64,000 nt of DNA from assembly GCF_964058935.1 (NCBI RefSeq), contig NZ_OZ060372.1:496001-560000 (forward strand). The letters are read 5' to 3'. The position numbers and the translations under genes are program-made. The notes under the pieces were generated by a model that worked only from the letters and a program-made list of their open reading frames with translations, was not told the origin of the DNA and did not search any database. Below are positions 56,204 to 64,000 of this stretch, one piece after another; the stretch's first letter is position 1; every line of letters begins with the position of its first letter. Origin of the DNA: Buchnera aphidicola (Pemphigus populi). Lineage in GTDB: Bacteria; Pseudomonadota; Gammaproteobacteria; Enterobacterales; Enterobacteriaceae.

Positions 56204-57235
56204 ATGAATAAAAAATTTATATATATTGCCTATACCGGTGGTACAATTGGAATGAAAAAATCAAAACATGGTTATATTCCTATATCTGGTTATCTACAAA
56301 AACAATTAAGTAATATGCCTGATTTCCACAAATCAGAAATTCCTAATTTTATAATACATGAGTATCAACCGTTAATTGATTCGTCTAATATGACACCAAT
56401 AGAATGGCAAATCATAGCAAACGATATTTATATAAACTATAAAAAATATGATGGATTTATCGTTTTACACGGTACTGATACCATGTCTTATACTGCCTCA
56501 GCACTATCTTTTTTATTAGAAAATTTACAAAAACCAGTAATTATTACAGGTTCACAAATACCTCTTTCTGAAATACGTTCTGATGGCAGACAAAATCTAC
56601 TTAATGCTTTAATTATAGCGGCACATTATCCTATTTCTGAAGTCACGCTACTGTTTAATAATAAATTATACCGAGGTAATAGAACAACTAAAGCTAATGC
56701 AGACGGATTAAATGCATTTATTTCTCCTAATTTCACTCCATTAATTGAAATAGGGATACAAATTCGTTATATATTTAAACCTCTTATAACAGATATAAGA
56801 AAAAATTTTACAAGACATTACGTAACTCCACAACCGATTGGAGTCATTATAATTTATCCAGGAATTTCAGCTAAAGTCATTCATAATTTTCTACTACAAC
56901 CAGTGAAAGCATTAATTTTATGTTCTTATGGAGTAGGTAATGCTCCTCAGGATAGGAATTTTTTAAATGAATTAAGAATTGCTTGCCAACATAATATAAT
57001 TATTGTTAATTTAACACAATGCGTATCTGGAAGAGTAAATATGAAAGGATACGCAACAGGAAATTCATTAGCCGATATTGGAGTCGTCAGTGGATATGAT
57101 TTAACCATAGAAGCAACTCTTACTAAACTACATTTTTTATTTAGTAAAAATTTATCTAATAAAAAAATAAGAGAAATAATGCAAGAAAATATAAGAGGAG
57201 AATTAACTCCAGAATGTAAAAATATATTTAATTGA
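56204..57235 (+). CDS. ansA: L-asparaginase I (cytosolic)
   Basis: Hydrolyses asparagine to aspartate and ammonia. It has 343 residues (E. coli AnsA 338). The first catalytic Thr is in YTGGTIG, the second in HGTDTMSYTAS, and the allosteric-enzyme signature NRTTKANADG is also present. It is the cytosolic type (no signal peptide) and starts at 56204 after GAGACG. It could convert host-supplied asparagine to aspartate for amino acid synthesis (inference). Confidence 0.95.
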   Translation: MNKKFIYIAYTGGTIGMKKSKHGYIPISGYLQKQLSNMPDFHKSEIPNFIIHEYQPLIDSSNMTPIEWQIIANDIYINYKKYDGFIVLHGTDTMSYTASALSFLLENLQKPVIITGSQIPLSEIRSDGRQNLLNALIIAAHYPISEVTLLFNNKLYRGNRTTKANADGLNAFISPNFTPLIEIGIQIRYIFKPLITDIRKNFTRHYVTPQPIGVIIIYPGISAKVIHNFLLQPVKALILCSYGVGNAPQDRNFLNELRIACQHNIIIVNLTQCVSGRVNMKGYATGNSLADIGVVSGYDLTIEATLTKLHFLFSKNLSNKKIREIMQENIRGELTPECKNIFN

Positions 57236-57295
57236 TTTATTTTAAAACAAAATTACATTAAAATTAGATAATAATATATAAAAATTACACTGCTA

Positions 57296-57871
57296 TTAAT
57301 AATAAGAATGACTGCCATATTTATGCATAGTTAAATCAGTAATACCTCTTAATTCAGGAAAAGCGAGTAATAATTTTTTTTCTATATTTTCTTTTAATGT
57401 TACATTAATCATTGAACATCCATTACAACCTCCGCTAAATTTCAATTTAACATATCCTGATTCCGTAACATCTATTAACACTACGCGACCACCATGTAAA
57501 GATAAATTAGGATTAATTTCAATATCTAATAAAGACTGAACTCTATTTTTTAAAGATAAATTTGCATTATTGTTTCTATATTTAGCAAAAGGAGCGCTTA
57601 AAGTTAATTCAGAATTTACACCTTCTAATTCAATGTCAATTTTTGCATCTTTTAAATATGGAACATCAGATTCTCTAATGTAGACATTGAACCCAGAATA
57701 TGTTATTTCCACATCATTTTTTTTTATTTCATCTTTATTATAGTAAGATACTCCACATTCTGCTCCGGATGTGCCAGGATTAATAACAAATACGCGGATT
57801 TGTGTTCCTATTTTTTTATCTGCAAGTAATGTCTTAAAATGTTGTTGAGCTAATTTAGAAATATAAATCAT
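57296..57871 (-). CDS. nfuA: Fe-S biogenesis protein NfuA
   Basis: Carrier that delivers [4Fe-4S] clusters to target enzymes. It has 191 residues, exactly the E. coli length. The N-terminal degenerate A-type domain and the C-terminal Nfu domain with CNGC in GGCNGCSM (cluster Cys pair near residues 149 and 152) are present, and it ends in HSYY like E. coli. In E. coli it also adjoins bioH with gntX between them; that gene is missing here. Confidence 0.96.
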   Translation of the reverse strand: MIYISKLAQQHFKTLLADKKIGTQIRVFVINPGTSGAECGVSYYNKDEIKKNDVEITYSGFNVYIRESDVPYLKDAKIDIELEGVNSELTLSAPFAKYRNNNANLSLKNRVQSLLDIEINPNLSLHGGRVVLIDVTESGYVKLKFSGGCNGCSMINVTLKENIEKKLLLAFPELRGITDLTMHKYGSHSYY

Positions 57872-58075
57872 AGTAAGAAAAATTTAGTAAAATATTAATA
57901 GTAAATAATTTTTTATAATACCCATTTGCTTACTTTATAACAAGATAAAAATTTATTTATTTTCTTGACTAATAGAAAATAAGATCATTAATATTAATTA
58001 AATACATTAAAATATCTTTATCTATTGTAATATATATTACATATAGCATCTTAAATAATATTTTTTTAGAAAAAT

Positions 58076-58849
58076 ATGGATAGATTATATTGGGAAAAGA
58101 TAGGATCAGGAAATATTAATTTAATACTCTTACATGGATGGGGATCTAACATAAAAATATGGTATCATATTATTCCTAAACTGAATAAACATTTTACATT
58201 ATATTTAGTAGATCTACCTGGATTTGGGTTAAGTAGAAATTGTTCAGCAATAACGCTGGAATCAATAATACAAATTTTATCTTCTCATATGCCAAAAAAC
58301 GCTATTTGGTTAGGTTGGTCTCTAGGAGGATTAATTGCTAATACTATGGGATTATACTATCCTGAAAATATTCGAGCTATTATTAACGTAGCTTCTTCTC
58401 CTTGTTTTATAACTCATCCAAAATGGCCAGGAATTCATTCCAAAAAATTAAAAAATATTTTTCATAATTTAGTTAATCACTATTCAATAACTATTCAAAA
58501 TTTTATAGATTTACAAATTTTTAATTCATTTAAACCTTATAATGGTATTTCAATATTAAAAAAAATGATGGGATCATATCCCCATCCTAAAAAAAAAGCT
58601 TTAAAAGAAGGATTTAAAATTTTATGTACTATTGATTTAAGACATAGCATAAAAAAGTTAAAAATTCCATTATTTAGAATATATGGTGATTTAGATCCCC
58701 TTGTGCCCAAAAAAATAGCCAATATTTTAGATAAAAAAATACCAAATAGTAACTCTATTATTATAAAAAAATCAGCACATGCACCTTTTATTACAAAACC
58801 AAAAGAATTTTGTAAATATTTATTAAAATTTAAAAAAAGCATTATATAA
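58076..58849 (+). CDS. bioH: Pimeloyl-ACP methyl ester esterase BioH
   Basis: Frees pimeloyl-ACP from its methyl ester, allowing biotin synthesis. It has 257 residues (E. coli 256), an alpha/beta hydrolase with the complete triad at the E. coli positions: Ser82 in GWSLGG, Asp207 in GDLDPLV and His235 in SAHAPF. It diverges from nfuA, as in E. coli. BioC, which makes the substrate, is not in this window; without it the enzyme would have another ester as substrate. Confidence 0.93.
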   Translation: MDRLYWEKIGSGNINLILLHGWGSNIKIWYHIIPKLNKHFTLYLVDLPGFGLSRNCSAITLESIIQILSSHMPKNAIWLGWSLGGLIANTMGLYYPENIRAIINVASSPCFITHPKWPGIHSKKLKNIFHNLVNHYSITIQNFIDLQIFNSFKPYNGISILKKMMGSYPHPKKKALKEGFKILCTIDLRHSIKKLKIPLFRIYGDLDPLVPKKIANILDKKIPNSNSIIIKKSAHAPFITKPKEFCKYLLKFKKSII

Positions 58850-58940
58850 TATAATTACTCATAAAATTTTACTATTCATGAAATTTTATTTTAAAAATAT
58901 TTAATAAAAATGATTTTTTAAAAAAATTAAAATTATTTAT

Positions 58941-59024
58941 AAATATGTTTTTAAAACAATTAATAAACTACTAGCCCCCCTAAATACGGGGCGCTATGAT
59001 TATACTAATTTTAAAAACATATTT
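58941..59024. repeat. Nested inverted repeat with GC-rich hairpin between bioH and ssb
   Basis: Outer 16-base arms AAATATGTTTTTAAAA (58941-58956) and TTTTAAAAACATATTT (59009-59024) are perfect complements. Inside is a GC-rich hairpin, AGCCCCCC (58973-58980) with GGGGCGCT (58988-58995), with one mismatch. It begins one base after the ssb stop codon. It is probably the ssb terminator or a bidirectional one with bioH. Confidence 0.8.
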
Positions 59025-59025
59025 T

Positions 59026-59550
59026 TTAAAAAGGAATGTCGTCATCAAAATCAATTTGATTCTCATCATTAACAGAAGTCTCGTTCTTATTATAAGAACT
59101 TGATTGATGAGATTGTCTATCATTTTTCTCTAATTTATTTTGTTCTGGTAATATTATATTACTTTTTTTTACATATCCACTAGACATTGAATGATTAGAA
59201 TTTCTATTTCCTAACATATGCATTGTACCGCTAATATTTACGATAATTTCTGTAGTATAACGATCTATACCACTTTGGTCTTGCCATTTTCTGGTTTGTA
59301 ATGCACCTTCTATATATACCTGAGCACCCTTTTTAAGATATTCTCTGGCTATTTCGGCTAATTTTCCAAATAATACCACTCTATGCCATTCTGTTTTTTC
59401 TTTCATTTCTCCTGTATTTTTATCTCTCCATGTCTCAGAAGTGGCTAGGGTGATATTTGCTACAGCACCACCATTAGGCATATAACGAACTTCTGGATCT
59501 TGACCTAAATTACCAATGAGAATTACTTTATTTATACCTCTGCTTGCCAT
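59026..59550 (-). CDS. ssb: Single-stranded DNA-binding protein
   Basis: Tetrameric OB-fold protein that coats single-stranded DNA. It has 174 residues (E. coli 178). The OB fold occupies about residues 1-112 ([38 protein letters not shown]). A poorly conserved polar linker follows, and the acidic C-terminal tip ends DDDIPF, the docking site for partner proteins. In E. coli it is not next to dnaB; here the two are divergent across 1.35 kb. Confidence 0.97.
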   Translation of the reverse strand: MASRGINKVILIGNLGQDPEVRYMPNGGAVANITLATSETWRDKNTGEMKEKTEWHRVVLFGKLAEIAREYLKKGAQVYIEGALQTRKWQDQSGIDRYTTEIIVNISGTMHMLGNRNSNHSMSSGYVKKSNIILPEQNKLEKNDRQSHQSSSYNKNETSVNDENQIDFDDDIPF

Positions 59551-60900
59551 TTTTTTACCTATTCAATATATTTAATTACATTATTATTTTTTAATATATT
59601 TTTAATATAAAATATTTTTTTATATATAAAACTATATCACATAGGTAAATACTTAAAAATATTAACTATTATTAATAATAATGATTAAATAAATATTAAT
59701 ATATTTATATAAAAGTAAATTTTTTATTAAAAATAATTATATAAAAGTAACAATCAATATGAATATATACAATTGATTTTAAATAAAATAAAATAACATC
59801 TATTTTAATTATATTTTTTATCATTAAAAATGATAACATGCTATTAAATAATAAAAAATAAATTTTCTTTAACACCCACAATAAATTATATTAAGTAATA
59901 TTATTGTTATTTTAATCTCAAATTAACCATCTAATACATCATTATATACCACAAAAATGACTATCAATACTATTCTTAATTATAAGTATAATAAAGTAAT
60001 CTTTAATAATTCAGATTAACGTTCAATGGAAAGATAAACATCTAATTTTATTCTATCTAAATTATTAAAAGTAATACTAAAATTTCTGATAAAAAATGTA
60101 TAATAAAAGTGATTTTAATATAGACTATTCCTTTAAATGACTTAAATTAATCCTTTTAAAAAGATCCAATAAAAAATAAAATTCTATAAATTCCATTAAA
60201 AATGTTTTAGCTGTATTAAACTCATTTTTACTATTAAACATATTAGCAAAGATAATATAATATATATTACTCTTTAAATAATTTCTTTATAAAGAAATTA
60301 TAAAATAAAAAACATGCATAAAATGTATCATCTATATACGTAAAACTTTATAAAGATATAAATATTTCTTTCTAAATTATGAATTTTATAGATTATAAAA
60401 TATTTAAAAAGTTTATTCGTTACCATTAATAGTTGCATAAAATTCATAAAATAAAATAAATTATAACCACACAATAAAGACATTAAGATAAGAAAACACA
60501 TATTATAAAGTTAATTACTGTTATTTAAATTACTTTCAAATGTTTAATGATCCTAAAAAATATTAAACACATTCCATATACAATATTTTCATAAAAAATA
60601 AAAATTAATTACAAAAAACCAATAGAAATGTTAAATCATATATTAGATATATGCTATAGAAATTTATATTCTAAAAAAATAGAACTTTTAGTGTAATAGA
60701 ACATAAAAAATCAGATTATTAGAATCTAAAAAAATATTTTATTGATTCCTAAAAATAAAAGTAATTAAGTTATTAATTAAAAAAAACTAAAAATATTTTT
60801 GTGAAACTAGGTGTAAATAGATACATTGTCATATAGTTTCTTACATCAAAATTAGGTTATAATTTTAAATCTATTCATTACATGATAATATAATATACAT
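59551..60900. other. Large gene-free AT-rich spacer between ssb and dnaB
   Basis: About 1,350 bases between divergent genes. No reading frame was accepted. It contains a perfect 24-bp palindrome (60278-60301). Near the right end TTATAATTTT could be the dnaB -10, but no matching -35 was found at a normal distance. It is not clear whether decayed genes or regulatory sequence fills it. Confidence 0.6.
60278..60301. repeat. Perfect 24-bp palindrome in the ssb-dnaB gap
   Basis: Arms ATAATTTCTTTA and TAAAGAAATTAT meet without a loop at 60289/60290. No U run of terminator length follows. It is the longest perfect palindrome seen in this gap. Confidence 0.6.
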
Positions 60901-62301
60901 ATGTCAGAAAATAAATTTTATAAAAAAAAAATAAAAGAAAATCAAATACATACATTTAAAATACCTCCGCATTCACTAGAAGCAGAACAGTCTGTATTAG
61001 GAGGCTTAATGCTGGATAATGAAAGATGGGATACAGTTTCAGAACGTATTGTGGCTGATGATTTTTTTAGCCTTCCTCATCGTTTAATTTTTCGTGAAAT
61101 GCAACAGTTGCTAGATCTTGGTAATCCTATTGATTTAATTACTTTATCAGAGTCTTTGGAACAAAAAGGAGCTCTAGAAAGAGTTGGTAGATTTTCTTAT
61201 TTAGCAGAACTATCAAAAAACACCCCCAGTACTGCAAATATTACAGCTTATGCAGACATAGTGCGAGAACGTGCTGTAGTCAGAGAAATGATAGTAGTCG
61301 CAAATAAAATAGCTAATGCTGGATATAATCCTCAAGGAAGAAAAAGCGAAGAATTATTAGATTACGCTGAATCAAGCGTGTTTGAAATTGCAGAAAAAAG
61401 ATCTAAAAAAGATTCTGGACCTAAAAATATAGAAAAAATTCTTGATATGACTGTAGAGAATATAGAAAAATTATTCAAAAATCCACATGACGGGGTCACT
61501 GGAATTAATACTGGATACCAAGATTTAAATAAAAAAACATCTGGATTACAACGTTCTGATTTAATCATCATAGCTGCAAGACCATCTATGGGAAAAACTA
61601 CTTTTGCTATGAATTTATGTGAAAATTCTGCTATGATTTATGATAAACCAGTATTAATATTTAGCCTCGAAATGCCAGTAGAACAAATTATGATGCGAAT
61701 GTTAGCTTCCTTATCTAGGGTAAATCAATCTAATATTCGTACTGGACAATTAACAGATGAAGATTGGTCAAGAATTTCTAGTACAATGAATATTTTATTA
61801 AAAAAGAAAAATATGTATATCGATGATTCCTCTGGTTTAACTCCTAGTGAAGTACGTTCAAGAGCTCGTCGCATATATCGTGAAAATAATGGATTAAGTT
61901 TAATTATGGTGGATTACTTACAACTGATGAGAGTACCATCCTTATCTGATAACCGAACATTGGAAATTGCAGAAATTTCAAGATCTTTAAAATCTTTAGC
62001 AAAAGAACTACAAGTTCCCGTAATAGCATTATCTCAACTCAATAGATCGCTAGAGCAAAGATCTGATAAAAGACCTGTTAACTCAGATTTACGGGAATCA
62101 GGTTCTCTGGAACAAGATGCTGATCTTATCATGTTTATATATCGGGATGAAGTATATCATGAAGATAGCGATTTAAAAGGCGTTGCAGAAATTATTATAG
62201 GTAAACAAAGAAACGGTCCTATCGGAAAAATAAGATTAACTTTTAATGGACATTGGTCTAGATTTGATAATTATGCAGGCCCTCAATATAATGAAGAATG
62301 A
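60901..62301 (+). CDS. dnaB: Replicative DNA helicase DnaB
   Basis: Hexameric helicase at the replication fork. It has 466 residues (E. coli 471). The N-terminal domain includes PPHSLEAEQSVLGGLMLD; the RecA-like domain has Walker A RPSMGKTT around 227-234, IMVDYLQLM (Walker B) and the DLRESGSLEQDAD motif. Because DnaX here lacks the tau domain that binds DnaB in E. coli, coupling of helicase and polymerase must differ. Confidence 0.98.
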   Translation: MSENKFYKKKIKENQIHTFKIPPHSLEAEQSVLGGLMLDNERWDTVSERIVADDFFSLPHRLIFREMQQLLDLGNPIDLITLSESLEQKGALERVGRFSYLAELSKNTPSTANITAYADIVRERAVVREMIVVANKIANAGYNPQGRKSEELLDYAESSVFEIAEKRSKKDSGPKNIEKILDMTVENIEKLFKNPHDGVTGINTGYQDLNKKTSGLQRSDLIIIAARPSMGKTTFAMNLCENSAMIYDKPVLIFSLEMPVEQIMMRMLASLSRVNQSNIRTGQLTDEDWSRISSTMNILLKKKNMYIDDSSGLTPSEVRSRARRIYRENNGLSLIMVDYLQLMRVPSLSDNRTLEIAEISRSLKSLAKELQVPVIALSQLNRSLEQRSDKRPVNSDLRESGSLEQDADLIMFIYRDEVYHEDSDLKGVAEIIIGKQRNGPIGKIRLTFNGHWSRFDNYAGPQYNEE

Positions 62302-62735
62302 ACCATATATGATATCAATATTTACTAAAAATGTATTTTTTATCTATAAGATAATCTTTTTTATATGCTTTACATTTTATATACGCTATAATCATAATTA
62401 GAAGATAAAAAATATATATTTAAATTATTTTTAACTAATTAGACGATTAAATAATCGCTTATCTATATTATTTGAAAAAATAAATAATGAAATTGAATTA
62501 ATAAATATTAATCTAAATATATATTTTATGTATCCATAATAATCGATAAAAAATTAGAATTATTTCTTACTACTATAAAATTAGTATTTTTTTAATATAT
62601 ATCTTATATCGTAACAATATTTAATTAAATTTTAAAATTAAGAAAAAATAAAATTAACCTTATCTAATTATATTCAATACCTCATTAAAAATGAGGACAC
62701 AACTTTCTGATTTTTTAAATAAAACGACTGAAAAA
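62302..62735. other. Spacer between dnaB and gshB
   Basis: About 430 bases without an accepted gene. A small hairpin CCTCAT/ATGAGG lies at 62680-62696. The gshB frame is open through 62691-62735, but that part is treated as leader. No remnant of rsmE, which precedes gshB in E. coli, was recognised. Confidence 0.5.
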
Positions 62736-63704
62736 ATGAAAATTAAATTAGGCATAGTAATGGATCCCATTTCTACTATTAATATTAATAAAGATTCTAG
62801 TTTTGCTATACTATTAAAAGCACAAGAAAAAAAATATGAAATTTATTATATGGAAATTAATGATTTATTTTTGATAAAAAATAACAGTTATGCCAGAACT
62901 CGAAAATTAAAAATAGAAAAAAATAAAAAAAAATGGTTCTTTTTTAAAGAAGAAGAATACATAGCATTATCTAGTTTAGATGTAATCTTAATGCGTAAAG
63001 ATCCTCCTGTAGATAATAAATTTATTTATGCAACGTATATTTTAGAATCAGCAGAAAAATTAGGTGTATTGATTATTAATAAACCTAAAAGTTTAAGAGA
63101 TTATAATGAAAAAATATTCGCTACATACTTTCCTACAATTATACCAGAAACATTAGTGACTAGTAATTCTACTTTAATTCGTCAATTTTTAAGAAAACAT
63201 GAAGATATAATAATAAAACCTTTAGATGGTATGGGAGGAGTTTCTATTTTTCGTATAAAAAAAAATGATCCTAATATCTCAGTTATTATTGAAACTATGA
63301 CAAAATATGAAACCTCATATTGTATATCACAGAATTATTTACCAGAAATAGAACAAGGAGATAAACGAATTTTTATTATAAACGGAATAGTATTTCCATG
63401 GTGCTTAGCCAGATTTCCGAAATCTGGTGAAACTAGAGGTAATTTATCTGCTGGCGGAATCGGTAAACCAGAAAAATTAAATGATAATGATTTTATGATA
63501 GCTAATAATATTGCCCCTATCTTAAAAAAAATGGGATTACTGTTTGTGGGAATTGATATCATTGGAAAAAAATTAATAGAAATTAATATTACTAGTCCTA
63601 CTGGAATTTGCGAAATTGAATCTTATTGTGATATATCTATAACTGAATTAATCATCAATACTATCGAAAAAGAAATAATAAAAAGGAAAAAAATAAGCGG
63701 TTAA
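62736..63704 (+). CDS. gshB: Glutathione synthetase
   Basis: ATP-grasp enzyme joining gamma-glutamylcysteine and glycine. The start at 62736 (MKIKLGIVMDPISTININ) is chosen because E. coli begins MIKLGIVMDP. The upstream ATG at 62691 would add 15 unmatched residues; neither has a strong Shine-Dalgarno. This gives 322 residues (E. coli 316). The ATP-binding loop LDGMGGVSIF and the late SPTGICEIE block are present; E. coli has SPTCIREIE, so the Cys position differs. It is followed by ruvX as in E. coli, with yqgE deleted. Confidence 0.95.
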   Translation: MKIKLGIVMDPISTININKDSSFAILLKAQEKKYEIYYMEINDLFLIKNNSYARTRKLKIEKNKKKWFFFKEEEYIALSSLDVILMRKDPPVDNKFIYATYILESAEKLGVLIINKPKSLRDYNEKIFATYFPTIIPETLVTSNSTLIRQFLRKHEDIIIKPLDGMGGVSIFRIKKNDPNISVIIETMTKYETSYCISQNYLPEIEQGDKRIFIINGIVFPWCLARFPKSGETRGNLSAGGIGKPEKLNDNDFMIANNIAPILKKMGLLFVGIDIIGKKLIEINITSPTGICEIESYCDISITELIINTIEKEIIKRKKISG

Positions 63705-63745
63705 AACCACTATAAATGGTATTATTTATTTTGAGATATTTAAAT

Positions 63746-64000
63746 ATGAATATATTATCTTTTGATTTTGGAATAAAAAATATTGGTGTAGCTGTAGGAC
63801 AAAAATTAACTTTTACAGCACATGCATTAAATGCTCTTCCAGCTAAATTAGGTATACCAAATTGGAACCAAATAAATTCTCTTTTATTAGAATGGGAACC
63901 ACAATCTATTATAGTTGGTCTCCCATTAAATATAGATGGTAGTAAACAAAAAATAACAAAAAGAGCAGAAAAATTTGCAAAATTAATAAAAAAAAATTTT
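63746..64000 (+). CDS. ruvX: Holliday junction resolvase-like RuvX/YqgF (3' end outside window)
   Basis: RNase H-fold protein involved in 16S rRNA 5' maturation and proposed to resolve recombination junctions. The first 85 codons are visible, with the active-site start NILSFDFGIKNIGVAVGQ and IVGLPLNIDGS, matching E. coli YqgF (138 aa). The start at 63746 follows gshB by 41 bases, so the two are probably one transcript. About 50 residues lie beyond the window. Confidence 0.93.
   Translation, partial: MNILSFDFGIKNIGVAVGQKLTFTAHALNALPAKLGIPNWNQINSLLLEWEPQSIIVGLPLNIDGSKQKITKRAEKFAKLIKKNF

Noticed and set aside
62691-62735. Upstream in-frame ATG adding 15 residues to GshB
   Set aside because: The extra residues match nothing in the family, and E. 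coli GshB starts where the ATG at 62736 is.

Overview
This window is a piece of a very AT-rich, reduced gammaproteobacterial genome. It is almost certainly Buchnera aphidicola, the primary endosymbiont of aphids, or a very close relative. This rests on three things: nearly every protein is a recognisable but shortened and Lys/Ile/Asn-rich version of an E. coli protein; the gene order is an E. coli backbone with many genes deleted; and the tRNA-Glu, 23S and 5S genes stand without a 16S gene, downstream of aroE, which is the split rRNA arrangement known from Buchnera. The species or strain cannot be told from the sequence alone. No insertion sequence, prophage, CRISPR array, toxin system or other mobile element was seen.

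Layout. 1-10.4 kb: lon (its 5' end lies outside the window), the ABC exporter pair mdlA-mdlB, the 4.5S SRP RNA on the minus strand, dnaX (short form), ybaB and htpG. 10.4-15 kb: adk, tRNA-Arg(UCU), folD, cysS, ybeD and cspE. 15-20.4 kb, minus strand: 5S, 23S, tRNA-Glu(UUC), aroE (frameshifted at a 10-A run) and smg. 20.9-23.8 kb: def-fmt facing trkA. 24-37.6 kb, minus strand: the full alpha, spc and S10 ribosomal protein operons. 38-43.5 kb, minus strand: tuf, fusA, rpsG, rpsL and tusBCD. 43.6-51.4 kb: fkpA, a 1.76-kb gene-free stretch, tsgA, trpS, rpe, aroB and aroK. 52-58.9 kb: tRNA-Ser(GGA), deoD, deoB, prfC, ansA, nfuA and bioH. 59-64 kb: ssb, a 1.35-kb gene-free stretch, dnaB, gshB and the start of ruvX/yqgF.

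How the genes work together. Most of the window is translation machinery: ribosomal proteins, EF-Tu, EF-G, RF3, Trp and Cys tRNA synthetases, Def/Fmt/FolD for formyl-Met initiation, and TusBCD for thiolation of tRNAs such as the tRNA-Glu(UUC) encoded here. SecY and 4.5S RNA serve protein export; Lon, HtpG and FkpA serve protein quality control. AroB, AroE and AroK are three shikimate-pathway steps that lead towards the aromatic amino acids the host needs. DeoB/DeoD salvage nucleosides, AnsA splits asparagine, GshB makes glutathione, BioH serves biotin synthesis and NfuA carries Fe-S clusters. Replication is represented by DnaB, Ssb and DnaX.

No previously undescribed multi-gene system was found. 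The most useful observations are the aroE homopolymer frameshift, the 64-bp perfect palindrome at the end of the 5S gene, an rRNA-type promoter inside the aroE/tRNA-Glu gap, a terminator/promoter relay between the S10 and spc operons, a terminator-like hairpin inside mdlB, a GC-rich nested hairpin next to ssb, and several large gene-free stretches.
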